Assembly (NCBI RefSeq): GCF_014652655.1 | Contig: NZ_BMZF01000012.1 | Span: forward strand, 1-43,431 | Origin: Paramylibacter ulvae | GTDB taxonomy: Bacteria > Pseudomonadota > Alphaproteobacteria > Rhodobacterales > Rhodobacteraceae | DNA length: 43,431 bases | Direction of reading: 5' to 3' | Shown here: positions 1 to 7,751 of the stretch, one piece after another | Layout: every line of letters begins with the position of its first letter | Position numbering within the stretch: the first letter of the stretch is position 1 | Notes under the pieces: generated by a model | Databases searched by the model: none | Told to the model about the DNA's origin: nothing | The model's input: the letters and a program-made list of their open reading frames with translations, nothing else | Position numbers and translations under genes: made by a program

Positions 1-127
1 CCGCCAACAAGGTTAAGATCCGCCGCCGTGATTTCCTACCCCCGTTGTCGGACATCCGAAAGATCGGCTTTGGCTGCTATTTCAAATCCTGCTTGATAGG
101 TTATTTTGTTGGTACATTGCCAGGTGC
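1..127. repeat. Left copy of the 127-bp terminal overlap (circular join)
   Basis: These 127 bases are identical to 43305-43431. An exact repeat at the two ends of a contig, of a length typical for an assembler k-mer (127), marks a circular molecule cut open at an arbitrary point. The reading frame of tctA passes through the join without a break, which supports circularity and not a biological terminal repeat. The unique circle length would be 43,304 bp. Confidence 0.93.
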
Positions 128-824
128 GGGCGGCTCGATGGGGTCGTTCCTGGCCTATACCGAAGCCGTGCGCACCTCTTCCGAGCCGGAGACGTTTGGC
201 AAGGGTAACCCTCAGGGCATCGCTGCGTCGGAAAGCGCAAACAATGCTGTCTGTGGTGGGGCCATGGTGCCTATGCTGACCTTTGGTATTCCCGGCGATC
301 CGATCACCGCGATCATGCTGGGCGTTCTGGTGATCAACGGCATTCAGCCAGGACCGCAACTGATGGCTGATCAAGCTGGGCTAATTGCCCCGATGCTAGC
401 CACGCTTTTGTTCAGCGCGGTGGTGCTGATCCCCCTAACGCTCTGGCTGATAGGGCCGTATTTCATCAAGATCGTATCGGTGCGCAAAGATGTGCTATAT
501 GCCGTGATCGCGCTTCTGGCCGTCGTCGGCAGCTACGTGGCAACTTATTCAACTTTCCAAATGTTCATGGCACTTGGAATGGGAGTTTTGGCCTTTTATT
601 TGCGGCGCAATGGATTTCCAGTGATCACTATGCTGCTAGGTTACATCCTTGGGCCAAACTTGGAAGAATTCTTGCGGCGGTCTCTGGCATTGTCGAACGG
701 CGACCCGACGACCTTCTTCACCAACCCCGATAGCCTGTTCTTTGTCGTGCTGACGTTGGTGTTCGTCTACTTTTTGGTGATCCGCAAACCTGCACCGAAG
801 CCTGCAGCTATCAAAACCAAGTAG
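1..824 (+). CDS. tctA: TctA large membrane subunit of a tripartite tricarboxylate transporter (3' part, continues from 42602)
   Basis: This is the C-terminal half of the large permease subunit of a TTT-family secondary transporter. The 5' part lies at 42602-43431; joined across the circle the protein has 508 residues, the normal TctA length. The segment carries the second copy of the family's glycine-rich motif (GTLPGAGGSMGSF), the EAxxNA-type stretch (ESANNAVCGGAMVPML) and a run of hydrophobic membrane segments, ending in a short basic proline-rich tail (RKPAPKPAAIKTK). It works in the inner membrane with TctB (42149) and the periplasmic binding protein TctC (41025). The solute is a carboxylate in characterised members; here it is unknown. 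A GntR regulator follows downstream. Confidence 0.93.
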   Translation, partial: ANKVKIRRRDFLPPLSDIRKIGFGCYFKSCLIGYFVGTLPGAGGSMGSFLAYTEAVRTSSEPETFGKGNPQGIAASESANNAVCGGAMVPMLTFGIPGDPITAIMLGVLVINGIQPGPQLMADQAGLIAPMLATLLFSAVVLIPLTLWLIGPYFIKIVSVRKDVLYAVIALLAVVGSYVATYSTFQMFMALGMGVLAFYLRRNGFPVITMLLGYILGPNLEEFLRRSLALSNGDPTTFFTNPDSLFFVVLTLVFVYFLVIRKPAPKPAAIKTK

Positions 825-837
825 GTTTCAGCTCTCT

Positions 838-863
838 GGCCATCCCTTTCCAAAGGGGTGGTC
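838..863 (+). terminator. Hairpin after tctA, probable weak terminator
   Basis: Bases 838-849 pair with 852-863 in a 12-bp stem with two G-U wobbles and a tiny CC loop, 14 bases after the tctA stop. No strong U-tract follows, so it may be a partial terminator or an mRNA 3'-end stabiliser between the transporter operon and the GntR gene. Confidence 0.5.
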
Positions 864-967
864 GCATGTATTTTAGGCTCGCGCGCGCCGCCACTGTATT
901 TTATACTCAGATGCGGTTTATAAAAAAACTTGACGCGAACGCCCAACCCTCAAACAAGGAGATCACG

Positions 968-1669
968 TTGTCAGAGACAAGGCTACCCTCACTGGCAGAT
1001 CAAGTATACGATAAGCTTCTGACCAAGATCCTCGAAGAGGAATACCCGGTACATAGTCGGTTGCCCACCGAAGAAATGCTGGCTGAAAATTTCGGCGTCT
1101 CGCGACCGATCATACGTGGGGCACTGTCTCGACTTCGAGACGATGGCATCGTACAGTCGCGCCGCGGTTCGGGAAGCTACGTTCTACGCCGCCCTGACCG
1201 CGAGTTGATCAGCTTCGTACCGCTGGAATCAGTTTCTGATGTTCAACGTTGTTACGAGTTTCGCATCGATGTCGAGGGCGCTGCCGCCGCTTGGGCGGCG
1301 CGGCGGCGCGACGACGAGGATCTGGCGGCGATGGATGCAGCCTATCAAGTGATGGAGCAGACCTATCAGCAAAACGCTCTTGGCGTAGATGCCGATCAGC
1401 GCCTGCACCTAACGGTAGCACGGGCGGCAAAAAACCCATTTTTCTCTTCAGTGCTGGAATCCTTGAGCGAGCAAATTGCCTATGGCGTTAAGTTGTCACG
1501 TTCCTTGACCCTGCTTGATGCTCCCGTCCGTCAAGAGCTAGTGTTGGCAGAGCACCGCGCTGTGCTTGATGCGATCCGCTTGAAACAACCCGAGGTGGCA
1601 CAAGCGACGATGCGCCACCACATCACCGCCGCGAAGGATCGAATGTTCGTGGGAACGCAGGACGACTGA
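968..1669 (+). CDS. GntR-family (FadR/FCD type) transcriptional regulator
   Basis: The N-terminal winged helix-turn-helix (about residues 5-70) has the GntR signature: LPTEEMLAENFGVSRPIIRG, then RLRDDGIVQSRRGSGSYV. The C-terminal half is an FCD effector domain with the FRIDVEGAAAAWAA start and the two-His region (RLHLTVARAA, then HRAVLDAI and MRHHITAAKDR). I chose the TTG at 968 because AAGGAG stands six bases upstream and the family homology begins right after it. An in-frame ATG at 866 would add 34 residues that do not look like the family. The position directly behind tctCBA suggests it controls that transporter in response to an organic acid; FCD regulators usually bind small carboxylates. 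The target operator was not identified. Confidence 0.9.
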   Translation: MSETRLPSLADQVYDKLLTKILEEEYPVHSRLPTEEMLAENFGVSRPIIRGALSRLRDDGIVQSRRGSGSYVLRRPDRELISFVPLESVSDVQRCYEFRIDVEGAAAAWAARRRDDEDLAAMDAAYQVMEQTYQQNALGVDADQRLHLTVARAAKNPFFSSVLESLSEQIAYGVKLSRSLTLLDAPVRQELVLAEHRAVLDAIRLKQPEVAQATMRHHITAAKDRMFVGTQDD

Positions 1670-1838
1670 CTCCACGACGAACCGGCCGATCAAGGCAGAA
1701 GTGATATAGGGTTTCTTGGTAAAACGAAGGGAAATATCTTCTTGGTTTTTAACAAGCGCTCAGCCTAGACAGATCGCCATTGATATCCTTCGCAACGAAC
1801 GTCAGCTTGGATGACTGTTCGTATTTGAGCTAACTGAT

Positions 1839-2561
1839 CTAATCGAGCGCCTCTATCTTGATGCCCTGTTCGAGCTTCAACAGCTGAGCGTCCCGAAGTC
1901 CCTCCCAGTCTTCAGCATTCGCACCACCTTGGCGCAAGTCCGGAGCTGTTAATCCCGTTGATGCCAAATCTTCGACCTGTAGTATCAACATCTCTTGGCG
2001 AGGGGCATCCGCTGGCACATAAGCAAATCGCGACCAAATATAGTCCTTTGGCACGGGAAAACCTCGTTCGTCTGTAAAGGAATAGTAGCGTTCCGAATCC
2101 GTCCCCGGTAAGCCGTTGCGAACCAGCCAATGACGACGGACCGGATCAGCATCCACATAGAATTCCAAAGGTCCGATGCGTATCGCTCGCGGAGCTGCGG
2201 AATAATCGTAACTCCCTTTGATGTCAGGCAGGATCGCCTCAAATTGAACATTGATCAAGGCTCGCGTTGAGCCATCCGGGTGCGACGACGCAAACATGTA
2301 TTGTTCGGCTTCAGCCGTGCCATAGAGAATAAACCTTTGAGCACCGAGATATTCATATTCTGGTGGAAAAGTGATGCGCACGGATGGATGTTCATAAGAA
2401 GTAAGCGTGTTACCTTCGACAGTTCGAGTCAAACCCTCCATGCTCACGTCTGATGAGAACCGCCCGGAATGGCTATAATAGATCTTGTAGATGGCGTAGC
2501 CAACGGCACCAGAAACTCCAAGAACAAAGAGGGTCGTGGCTATCAAAATCCACTTTTTCAC
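1839..2561 (-). CDS. Hypothetical membrane-anchored protein (240 aa)
   Basis: I do not recognise the family. The protein starts MKKWILIATTLFVLG and has one hydrophobic segment at about residues 4-26 that reads as an uncleaved signal anchor. The remaining ~210 residues are hydrophilic and probably periplasmic, with no cysteine pair, metal-binding cluster or repeat that I can see. The start is a GTG with GGAG about eight bases upstream. It is a lone minus-strand gene between the GntR regulator and a stretch of remnants, so the context gives no function. It appears intact. Confidence 0.65.
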   Translation of the reverse strand: MKKWILIATTLFVLGVSGAVGYAIYKIYYSHSGRFSSDVSMEGLTRTVEGNTLTSYEHPSVRITFPPEYEYLGAQRFILYGTAEAEQYMFASSHPDGSTRALINVQFEAILPDIKGSYDYSAAPRAIRIGPLEFYVDADPVRRHWLVRNGLPGTDSERYYSFTDERGFPVPKDYIWSRFAYVPADAPRQEMLILQVEDLASTGLTAPDLRQGGANAEDWEGLRDAQLLKLEQGIKIEALD

Positions 2562-3007
2562 TATCCTGCTCCTACGTCATTAGATCTCGCTATCCGGTGC
2601 GGTATTATTAGCGACCAGCTTTGCGGTCTTCAATGCACAGGGCAGCCGTTATGAAACCCTGGTTCTGCTAAGTTTGTCGCCTTATTACGTGCAGTAACTA
2701 TCGGCTCATGTTCAAAGCAGACACTGGGGGAGGAGGCAGAATGCCAGCTTCTGTCCCCATAACCGGTATTGGCGACGACATTGTTTCGAAAATACAGACA
2801 TTTCTATTGTACAATAGAAGAAGCAACTTACCTAAAGCAAAGACTGCCTGCACGCCTATCAATCAACAATATTCCGTTAATCTTTATTATGTTAAATTTT
2901 ATAGTTATTCAATTTTGGTGCAAAACATTCGCCGAATAAATAAGGTTAAAAGTAACCGCTCGTTTGACCTCACCTACCATAATCTAGTGTAATCTGCGAT
3001 TTTTGGA
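2562..3007. other. Non-coding stretch between the 240-aa gene and the sulfatase remnant
   Basis: About 450 bases with no convincing gene. The second half is strongly AT-rich (around 2860-3005). The possible 94-residue reading at 2708-2992 has low-complexity, unfamily-like sequence and no clear Shine-Dalgarno site. The only structured element seen is the perfect palindrome at 2802-2819. The stretch probably marks a recombination junction that also removed the 5' end of the sulfatase gene. Confidence 0.55.
2802..2819. repeat. Perfect 18-bp palindrome
   Basis: TTCTATTGTACAATAGAA reads the same on both strands with no spacer. It lies in an AT-rich gap with no neighbouring intact gene start. Symmetry of this length fits a dimeric regulator or recombinase site, but no second copy was found in the window. 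Confidence 0.55.
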
Positions 3008-3343
3008 ATGCATGGGTCTCACGTGAACATCACTGACGGGCGCTACGTTTATATGCGAGCCCCCCAAAACCCCGAGAACAAGCCACTCTACCAATATACG
3101 CTGATGCCGACCCATATGCGCGCATCATTTGCGGTGGAAGACTTTTCGTTTCAGAAAGGCGCCATGACGATGAAGATCGAAAACGTCACATGGGTTACGC
3201 GTGACAAACAGTTCGATACCATGCTCTGGGATACGGAAAAGGACCCAAACCAAGTAAGTTGCCTCGACAATTCAAAGGTTGAAAGTTACCTAAAATCAAA
3301 AATGTTCGAACTCATGCTAGAAGTAGATACGCCAACGGAATAG
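3008..3343 (+). pseudogene. Sulfatase C-terminal remnant
   Basis: The 111 residues match the C-terminal end of arylsulfatase-type enzymes: a GSHVNITDGRYVYMRAP stretch, then PLYQYTLMPTHM and a late MLWDTEKDPNQ segment, where sulfatases typically carry their LYDLxxDPxE-like motif. The catalytic N-terminal domain, with the C/S-x-P-S-R formylglycine site and the calcium ligands, is absent upstream. The first codon here is only the first in-frame ATG. This is a dead 3' fragment left by a deletion or recombination whose breakpoint lies close to position 3000. Confidence 0.75.
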
Positions 3344-3452
3344 TTTGAGAGATTGGGACTTATCGAATCCTAATCAATCTGACTTTATTCAGCTGTCTTT
3401 GAAAGATATTTGCTCATCTGATTTCATTCAAGCAGCAGACCCGCCGGATGGA

Positions 3453-4964
3453 TCACAAAACGGCGCCCATTTGCCACGGCACAAATTCAACGCCGCCAAA
3501 CCCTAGCGCTTCGCTTTTGGTTGCGGCTCCACTGGCCACCGCAATAAGCGTTTCAAAAATTTCCGCACCCTTATCGGTTAACGAACAACCATCGGCGATG
3601 TCGCCACAGTTGATATCAATGTCATCGCCCATACGCGCAAACAGATCCGAATTGGACGACAGTTTAATACAAGGTGTGGGTTTATAACCTGAAACCGAAC
3701 CGCGCCCCGTCGTAAACGCGATCAAATTTGCACCAGACGCCACCTGCCCTGTGACCGAACATGGATCATATCCTGGACTGTCCATGAAAACGAAACCCTT
3801 GGTCGTCAATGGCGCGCCATAATCGAAAACACCTGACAGGGGCGCTTGTCCGCTTTTTGATACTGCACCAAGCGATTTTTCCAAAATCGTGGTCAACCCG
3901 CCGCGCTTGTTTCCAGGGCTTGGATTATTATCCATTTTCGCATCGTTGCATGCACAATAATCTTCCCACCATGACAAGCGATCGACCAATGCTTCACCAA
4001 CCTCTTTTGTCACCGCGCGCGATGTCAATAAATGTTCTGCGCCATAAATTTCCGACGTCTCTGACAGGATCGACGTCCCTCCATGTTGAACCAATAAATC
4101 CGATGCAACCCCCAAGGCAGGATTGGCGGTGAAACCAGAATACCCATCCGATCCACCACATTGCATTCCTAACACCAATTCGGAAACGGGTGCGGGTGCG
4201 CGGCTGGTTTTATTGGCAAAACTTGCCAGCGATGCAAGGTGTTCCTGCCCCATATCAATAGTGCGTTTGGTTCCACCGGTTTGTTGAATGGTCATATAGC
4301 GCAACGCGCCGTCTTGTGTGATTTTGCGATCCCCGACAATTTCGGCCAATTGCAAAACTTCACAGCCAAGACCAACCAACAATATCGCGCCAAAGTTTGG
4401 ATGATTTGCGTATCCTTTGAGCGTGCGCAACAAAATATCATACCCTGCCCCGCGATTGGCCATGCCACACCCGCTGTTATGAACAATGGGCACAATCCCA
4501 TCGACATTAGGGTAATCATCCAACATCCCAGATTTTTCGCACGCTTCGGTGATGAAGCGTGCAACAGAACCTGAACAATTCACCGATGTTAAAACGCCAA
4601 TATAATTGCGCGTCCCAACACGCCCATTGTCACGATGATACCCCAAAAACGTGCGGTCTTGGTCAACCACAGGCAACGGAACGGCCGCCGATGAATATGC
4701 ATAATCAACGCTATGCGTGCTCATATCCATGTTGTGATCATGCACATGCGATCCTTTTTCAATCGCACATGTCGCCTGCCCAATGATTTGCCCGTAACGC
4801 AAAATATGCGCACCCTTGGCAACATCATCCGTCGCCATTTTATGCGAACGCGGGATTTCCATAACCGCGCCAGCATCACCAATTGCTAAGTTTTGCAAAG
4901 CAATCACAACGTTATCCGCCGCATTTAGACGCAAAATAGCAGGCTGGTTATTGGATGAACTCAT
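3453..4964 (-). CDS. UxaA/GarD-type sugar-acid dehydratase (altronate/galactarate dehydratase family)
   Basis: This is a full-length (503 aa) hydro-lyase of the altronate/galactarate dehydratase family, which removes water from a hexonate or hexarate to give a 2-keto-3-deoxy acid. The N-terminal ~90 residues form the SAF-like domain ending in GSHVHDHNM. The large C-terminal part has the family landmarks [35 protein letters not shown] with AANPA-like FTANPALG, and the [19 protein letters not shown] stretch. Its ATG overlaps the stop of the upstream ABC fragment by four bases (ATGA), so the two were translationally coupled in their original sugar-acid operon. The upstream partner is now broken, and no transport or downstream aldolase gene remains here, so expression and benefit are uncertain. 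The exact substrate cannot be read from sequence. Confidence 0.88.
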   Translation of the reverse strand: MSSSNNQPAILRLNAADNVVIALQNLAIGDAGAVMEIPRSHKMATDDVAKGAHILRYGQIIGQATCAIEKGSHVHDHNMDMSTHSVDYAYSSAAVPLPVVDQDRTFLGYHRDNGRVGTRNYIGVLTSVNCSGSVARFITEACEKSGMLDDYPNVDGIVPIVHNSGCGMANRGAGYDILLRTLKGYANHPNFGAILLVGLGCEVLQLAEIVGDRKITQDGALRYMTIQQTGGTKRTIDMGQEHLASLASFANKTSRAPAPVSELVLGMQCGGSDGYSGFTANPALGVASDLLVQHGGTSILSETSEIYGAEHLLTSRAVTKEVGEALVDRLSWWEDYCACNDAKMDNNPSPGNKRGGLTTILEKSLGAVSKSGQAPLSGVFDYGAPLTTKGFVFMDSPGYDPCSVTGQVASGANLIAFTTGRGSVSGYKPTPCIKLSSNSDLFARMGDDIDINCGDIADGCSLTDKGAEIFETLIAVASGAATKSEALGFGGVEFVPWQMGAVL

Positions 4965-5461
4965 ATGATTTGGCTCCGAGTCATTGGGTCGTTTGGCAAT
5001 CTGTCCATGCTGATATTCCAGATGTTATCGATCAAATTCACACTTGCAGAAATTTCCACACCCTCAAACCCATCATCCGTGGGGCGGATATCATCTGAGC
5101 GAATGCCAAAAACCAATTGATCGCCCACCTTTGCACCCGCGGGCATATCACAGGCAATTTCACCACCAGATAATTTAATACCGTTTTTGGTCACAACACA
5201 TTCAATCAAATTCATCGGCGGGCTTCCCATGAAACCCGCAACGAATAACGTATCAGGATCATGAAAAACCTCGTCTGGTGTGCCTTGCTGTTCAATCCGT
5301 CCATCCTTCATGATAACAATTTTATCCGCCAGCGTCATCGCTTCGACTTGGTCATGTGTCACATAAATGATGGTATTCTTAAGCCGTTGGTGCAAGCGTT
5401 TGATTTCTGCACGCATTTGCCCGCGCAGTTTTGCATCAAGATTGGACAAGGATTGAACCAA
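4961..5461 (-). pseudogene. Truncated sugar ABC transporter ATPase (3' fragment, UgpC/MalK type)
   Basis: Homology begins at LSNLDAKLR, immediately after where the Walker B motif should be, and continues through [17 protein letters not shown] (switch histidine) and the C-terminal OB-like regulatory domain ([19 protein letters not shown]). Walker A, the Q-loop, the LSGGQ signature and Walker B are all missing, so it cannot bind ATP. The break lies within about ten bases of the stop codon of the Fic gene (5468), which dates the fusion of the plasmid backbone to this sugar-acid fragment. Its stop overlaps the dehydratase start (ATGA). Confidence 0.88.
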
Positions 5462-5467
5462 ACAAGC

Positions 5468-6553
5468 CTATTGATACACGATCTGGTAAACCGTGGATCG
5501 CCCCCCTGCCCCAGATTTGTTCAACGCGCCGATTTTGACCAGTTCATTCAAATCACGCGTTGCCGTTGCAACAGAAGTTTTGGCGATCTTCACATAGGAC
5601 TTATTGCTGATGCCAAGATCAACACGCGTTGGCCCTTGTCCGAACAGGTTTTGCAACACCTGTATCTGGCGGTCATTCATTTGAGCCACAAAGCGAGCGA
5701 AAAATTGGTTGCGATGGGTTAAAAACAACGCTTCTTGCAAACCGCGCTCTGCGGCTGTTTCCAAACATTGCAAAAACCAGACGACAAACGCAGTTGCATC
5801 AATTTGCCCCTCGCCCAAAACCCGCCCCGCCTGCAAGGCCGCGTAATATCCTGTCTTGTCCGATTCAATCTGGCGCGACATCGAAAATGGCAATGCGTCC
5901 GTTTTGGCAAAGATGTTTTCAACAATCGCACGCCCGATCCGCCCGTTGCCGTCTGAAAACGGGTGAATGCTTTCAAACCACAAATGCATAAGCGCCGCAA
6001 ATACGGGCACAGAGCGCCCCTGATGGCTATTCGCACCCGCAACCCAGTTTTTCATTGCATCGCCAACGCTGGCCGCAGGGATCGCGTTATAGAGGATTTC
6101 TTCTCGATCCGCGCGCGCCGACTTCACAATCACCATTTCGGATTGGCGCCAACGGCCCAAATCTTCGGCCTCGGTATGGGCGAACAGCAGATGATGCCAA
6201 CGACACAGGGTTTGTTCATCCAGTTTTGTTTTCGGATCGCGTGCCTCTAACATCATTTGTGCCACGCGATCTGATCGCCGTGTCGCGCCATCCAGATTGC
6301 GCCCCGCCATGGATGCAATAACAGATTGTTGGATATCTTGTGCGCGCAGCGTTACGCCTTCTATCCCAAAACTATGCACGGCCTCTTGTGCAATTTCGCG
6401 CAACAAAATCTGTTCACGATCCGCCGGCGACAATCCAGCATGAACACCGTGCACACGCCCCAATCCATGCGAAAGCCGTGCTAAATACGGTTCGACAACG
6501 TTGTTATCGACACCAAAATTTGGCCAATATGGCGATTCCCAGATTTCTGTCAT
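5468..6553 (-). CDS. Fic-family AMP-transferase with N-terminal DUF4172 and C-terminal winged helix
   Basis: Fic enzymes transfer AMP (or related groups) to a hydroxyl of a target protein. The catalytic loop HPFSDGNGRIGR is complete (about residues 200-211). An upstream SFGIEG (about residues 61-66) fits the (S/T)xxxE(G/N) inhibitory helix, which places it among self-inhibited Fic proteins with an N-terminal inhibitor. The protein opens with IWESPYWPNF, typical of DUF4172, and ends with a helix-turn-helix-like region (SVATATRDLNELVKIGAL). I prefer the ATG at 6553; a TTG 36 bases upstream would add 12 unfamily-like residues. It lies next to parB on the same strand, separated by a palindrome, so a role in plasmid maintenance or addiction is possible but unproven; it could also act on a host or phage protein. 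Confidence 0.87.
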   Translation of the reverse strand: MTEIWESPYWPNFGVDNNVVEPYLARLSHGLGRVHGVHAGLSPADREQILLREIAQEAVHSFGIEGVTLRAQDIQQSVIASMAGRNLDGATRRSDRVAQMMLEARDPKTKLDEQTLCRWHHLLFAHTEAEDLGRWRQSEMVIVKSARADREEILYNAIPAASVGDAMKNWVAGANSHQGRSVPVFAALMHLWFESIHPFSDGNGRIGRAIVENIFAKTDALPFSMSRQIESDKTGYYAALQAGRVLGEGQIDATAFVVWFLQCLETAAERGLQEALFLTHRNQFFARFVAQMNDRQIQVLQNLFGQGPTRVDLGISNKSYVKIAKTSVATATRDLNELVKIGALNKSGAGGRSTVYQIVYQ

Positions 6554-6632
6554 GAGGCGATTATTATCGTCATTCACCGCAAAAAACAATAAATTATGAG
6601 GAGAATAGGCGAATTATTCTCCTCAATACGGT

Positions 6633-6656
6633 AAACCTTCCCCGCAGGGAAGGTTT
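6633..6656. repeat. 24-bp palindrome directly after parB (copy 2)
   Basis: Arms 6633-6644 and 6645-6656 are complementary except for one C/A mismatch beside the centre. The sequence is identical to the copy inside parA (8053-8076) at 23 of 24 positions. It abuts the parB stop codon at 6657 and lies between parB and fic. It may act as a transcription terminator for parAB, a centromere-like site, or a copy of a mobile palindromic element. Confidence 0.8.
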
Positions 6657-7751
6657 TTAATCGTCAAGCGCATCCAACATCTGTGCCACGGCTGCTTCCA
6701 ATTTCAAACGATCCATCGCGGAAAAATCTTTGGGCAATCGAATTTCCAATCGCCCCGATGATGCCGTACATTTTGCGGCACCTTCAGCGCGGGATAATTG
6801 AAATGTTGTCTTGGCAACCCGCGCCTTTTTCGTGACAGGTTGTTTATCTTCGGTGGCATTTTTTGAATCACCCCCCTGCCCCGCATAACGGCGCAGCACG
6901 TCCAATTCAGCCGCGGATTTGCGCCCCAGTCGCGGCCCCAAATCCGCCTTGATCGCATTTGCCATCCAATCCTTGGATTGGATTTCCTTTAACACCGCAA
7001 TCCCCAATGCGCGTGGAATATCCTGTGGAAAAATCAACGCATCACCCAAAGCATCCAACAGAGAAATGAAATTGCGGATATAACTGCGCCGCGCATAATT
7101 CGCCGATGAAAACAACTCTGCTACGGCCTTGTTCGGATCGTTCTGCGGCGTGTCCGGGTCGGCGGCGTAACGCATCGCAAGCTGTGCCATTTCAGCAAAT
7201 GAAATATCCTTGCGGATCATATTTTCATCCACCATCTGGCGATACAAACCTTCTAGCGAATTACCCTGTGCCTGAACCGATGCAGGAATGCGCCCATAGG
7301 TTTGCGCATCATCCGTATCGCTCAACAATGCGCGATACGCGCTCAGGCGACGATAGCCTTGGATCAGTTCAAAACGCCCCTGCCCCGTTGGTTCAACCTT
7401 GATCGGATTGGACAGACCAATTTGGCTGATCGATGTTTTCAGCTCGTCCAATTCAGGATCGGCACCATCTGCCCGATCACGGGTTAATTTATCGGTATCG
7501 ATCAGGTGCAACTCTATCTGTTCAACAATGAGGCCCTGTTTTTTCATGCGCACATGTTCATGTGCAAGCGCATCATTTTCTGCACGTATCGCTGCCTCTG
7601 TGTCGGCGCGTTCGCGATTGCTCGCAGCATTTTCATTGATCGCCGTTGCCATTGGGCCGCGTCGATTTTTTGATGGCGTCGGTGTTTCAACCACAGGTGG
7701 CAAATCATCTGTGGGCATTTCAATGTCAAACATTCTGCGCTTCTTGCTCAT
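6657..7751 (-). CDS. parB: ParB/RepB-type plasmid partition protein
   Basis: ParB binds parS sites, loads onto DNA and stimulates the ParA ATPase to segregate plasmid copies. The 364-residue protein has the ParB/Spo0J nuclease-like core: LDELKTSISQIGLSNPIKVEP, the box GRFELIQGYRRLSAYRAL, and an ENMIRKDISFAEMAQLA start of the helix-turn-helix region. The C-terminal ~60 residues form a basic-then-amphipathic tail suited to dimerisation (FSAMDRLKLEAAVAQML). Its start overlaps the parA stop by four bases (ATGA), so parA and parB form one coupled operon. Length and organisation match the partition modules linked to DnaA-like replicases in Rhodobacterales plasmids. Confidence 0.93.
   Translation of the reverse strand: MSKKRRMFDIEMPTDDLPPVVETPTPSKNRRGPMATAINENAASNRERADTEAAIRAENDALAHEHVRMKKQGLIVEQIELHLIDTDKLTRDRADGADPELDELKTSISQIGLSNPIKVEPTGQGRFELIQGYRRLSAYRALLSDTDDAQTYGRIPASVQAQGNSLEGLYRQMVDENMIRKDISFAEMAQLAMRYAADPDTPQNDPNKAVAELFSSANYARRSYIRNFISLLDALGDALIFPQDIPRALGIAVLKEIQSKDWMANAIKADLGPRLGRKSAAELDVLRRYAGQGGDSKNATEDKQPVTKKARVAKTTFQLSRAEGAAKCTASSGRLEIRLPKDFSAMDRLKLEAAVAQMLDALDD

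Noticed and set aside
1-127. The 127-bp terminal identity as transposon or phage terminal repeats
   Set aside because: The repeat lies inside the coding frame of tctA, has no transposase or packaging genes nearby, and its length equals a common assembler k-mer. Circular overlap explains it fully.
866-967. Upstream start for the GntR gene
   Set aside because: The extra 34 residues are not family-like and there is no ribosome site, while TTG 968 has AAGGAG at ideal spacing.
2708-2992. Possible 94-aa gene
   Set aside because: No family likeness, odd composition, AT-driven codons and no clear ribosome site; treated as non-coding.
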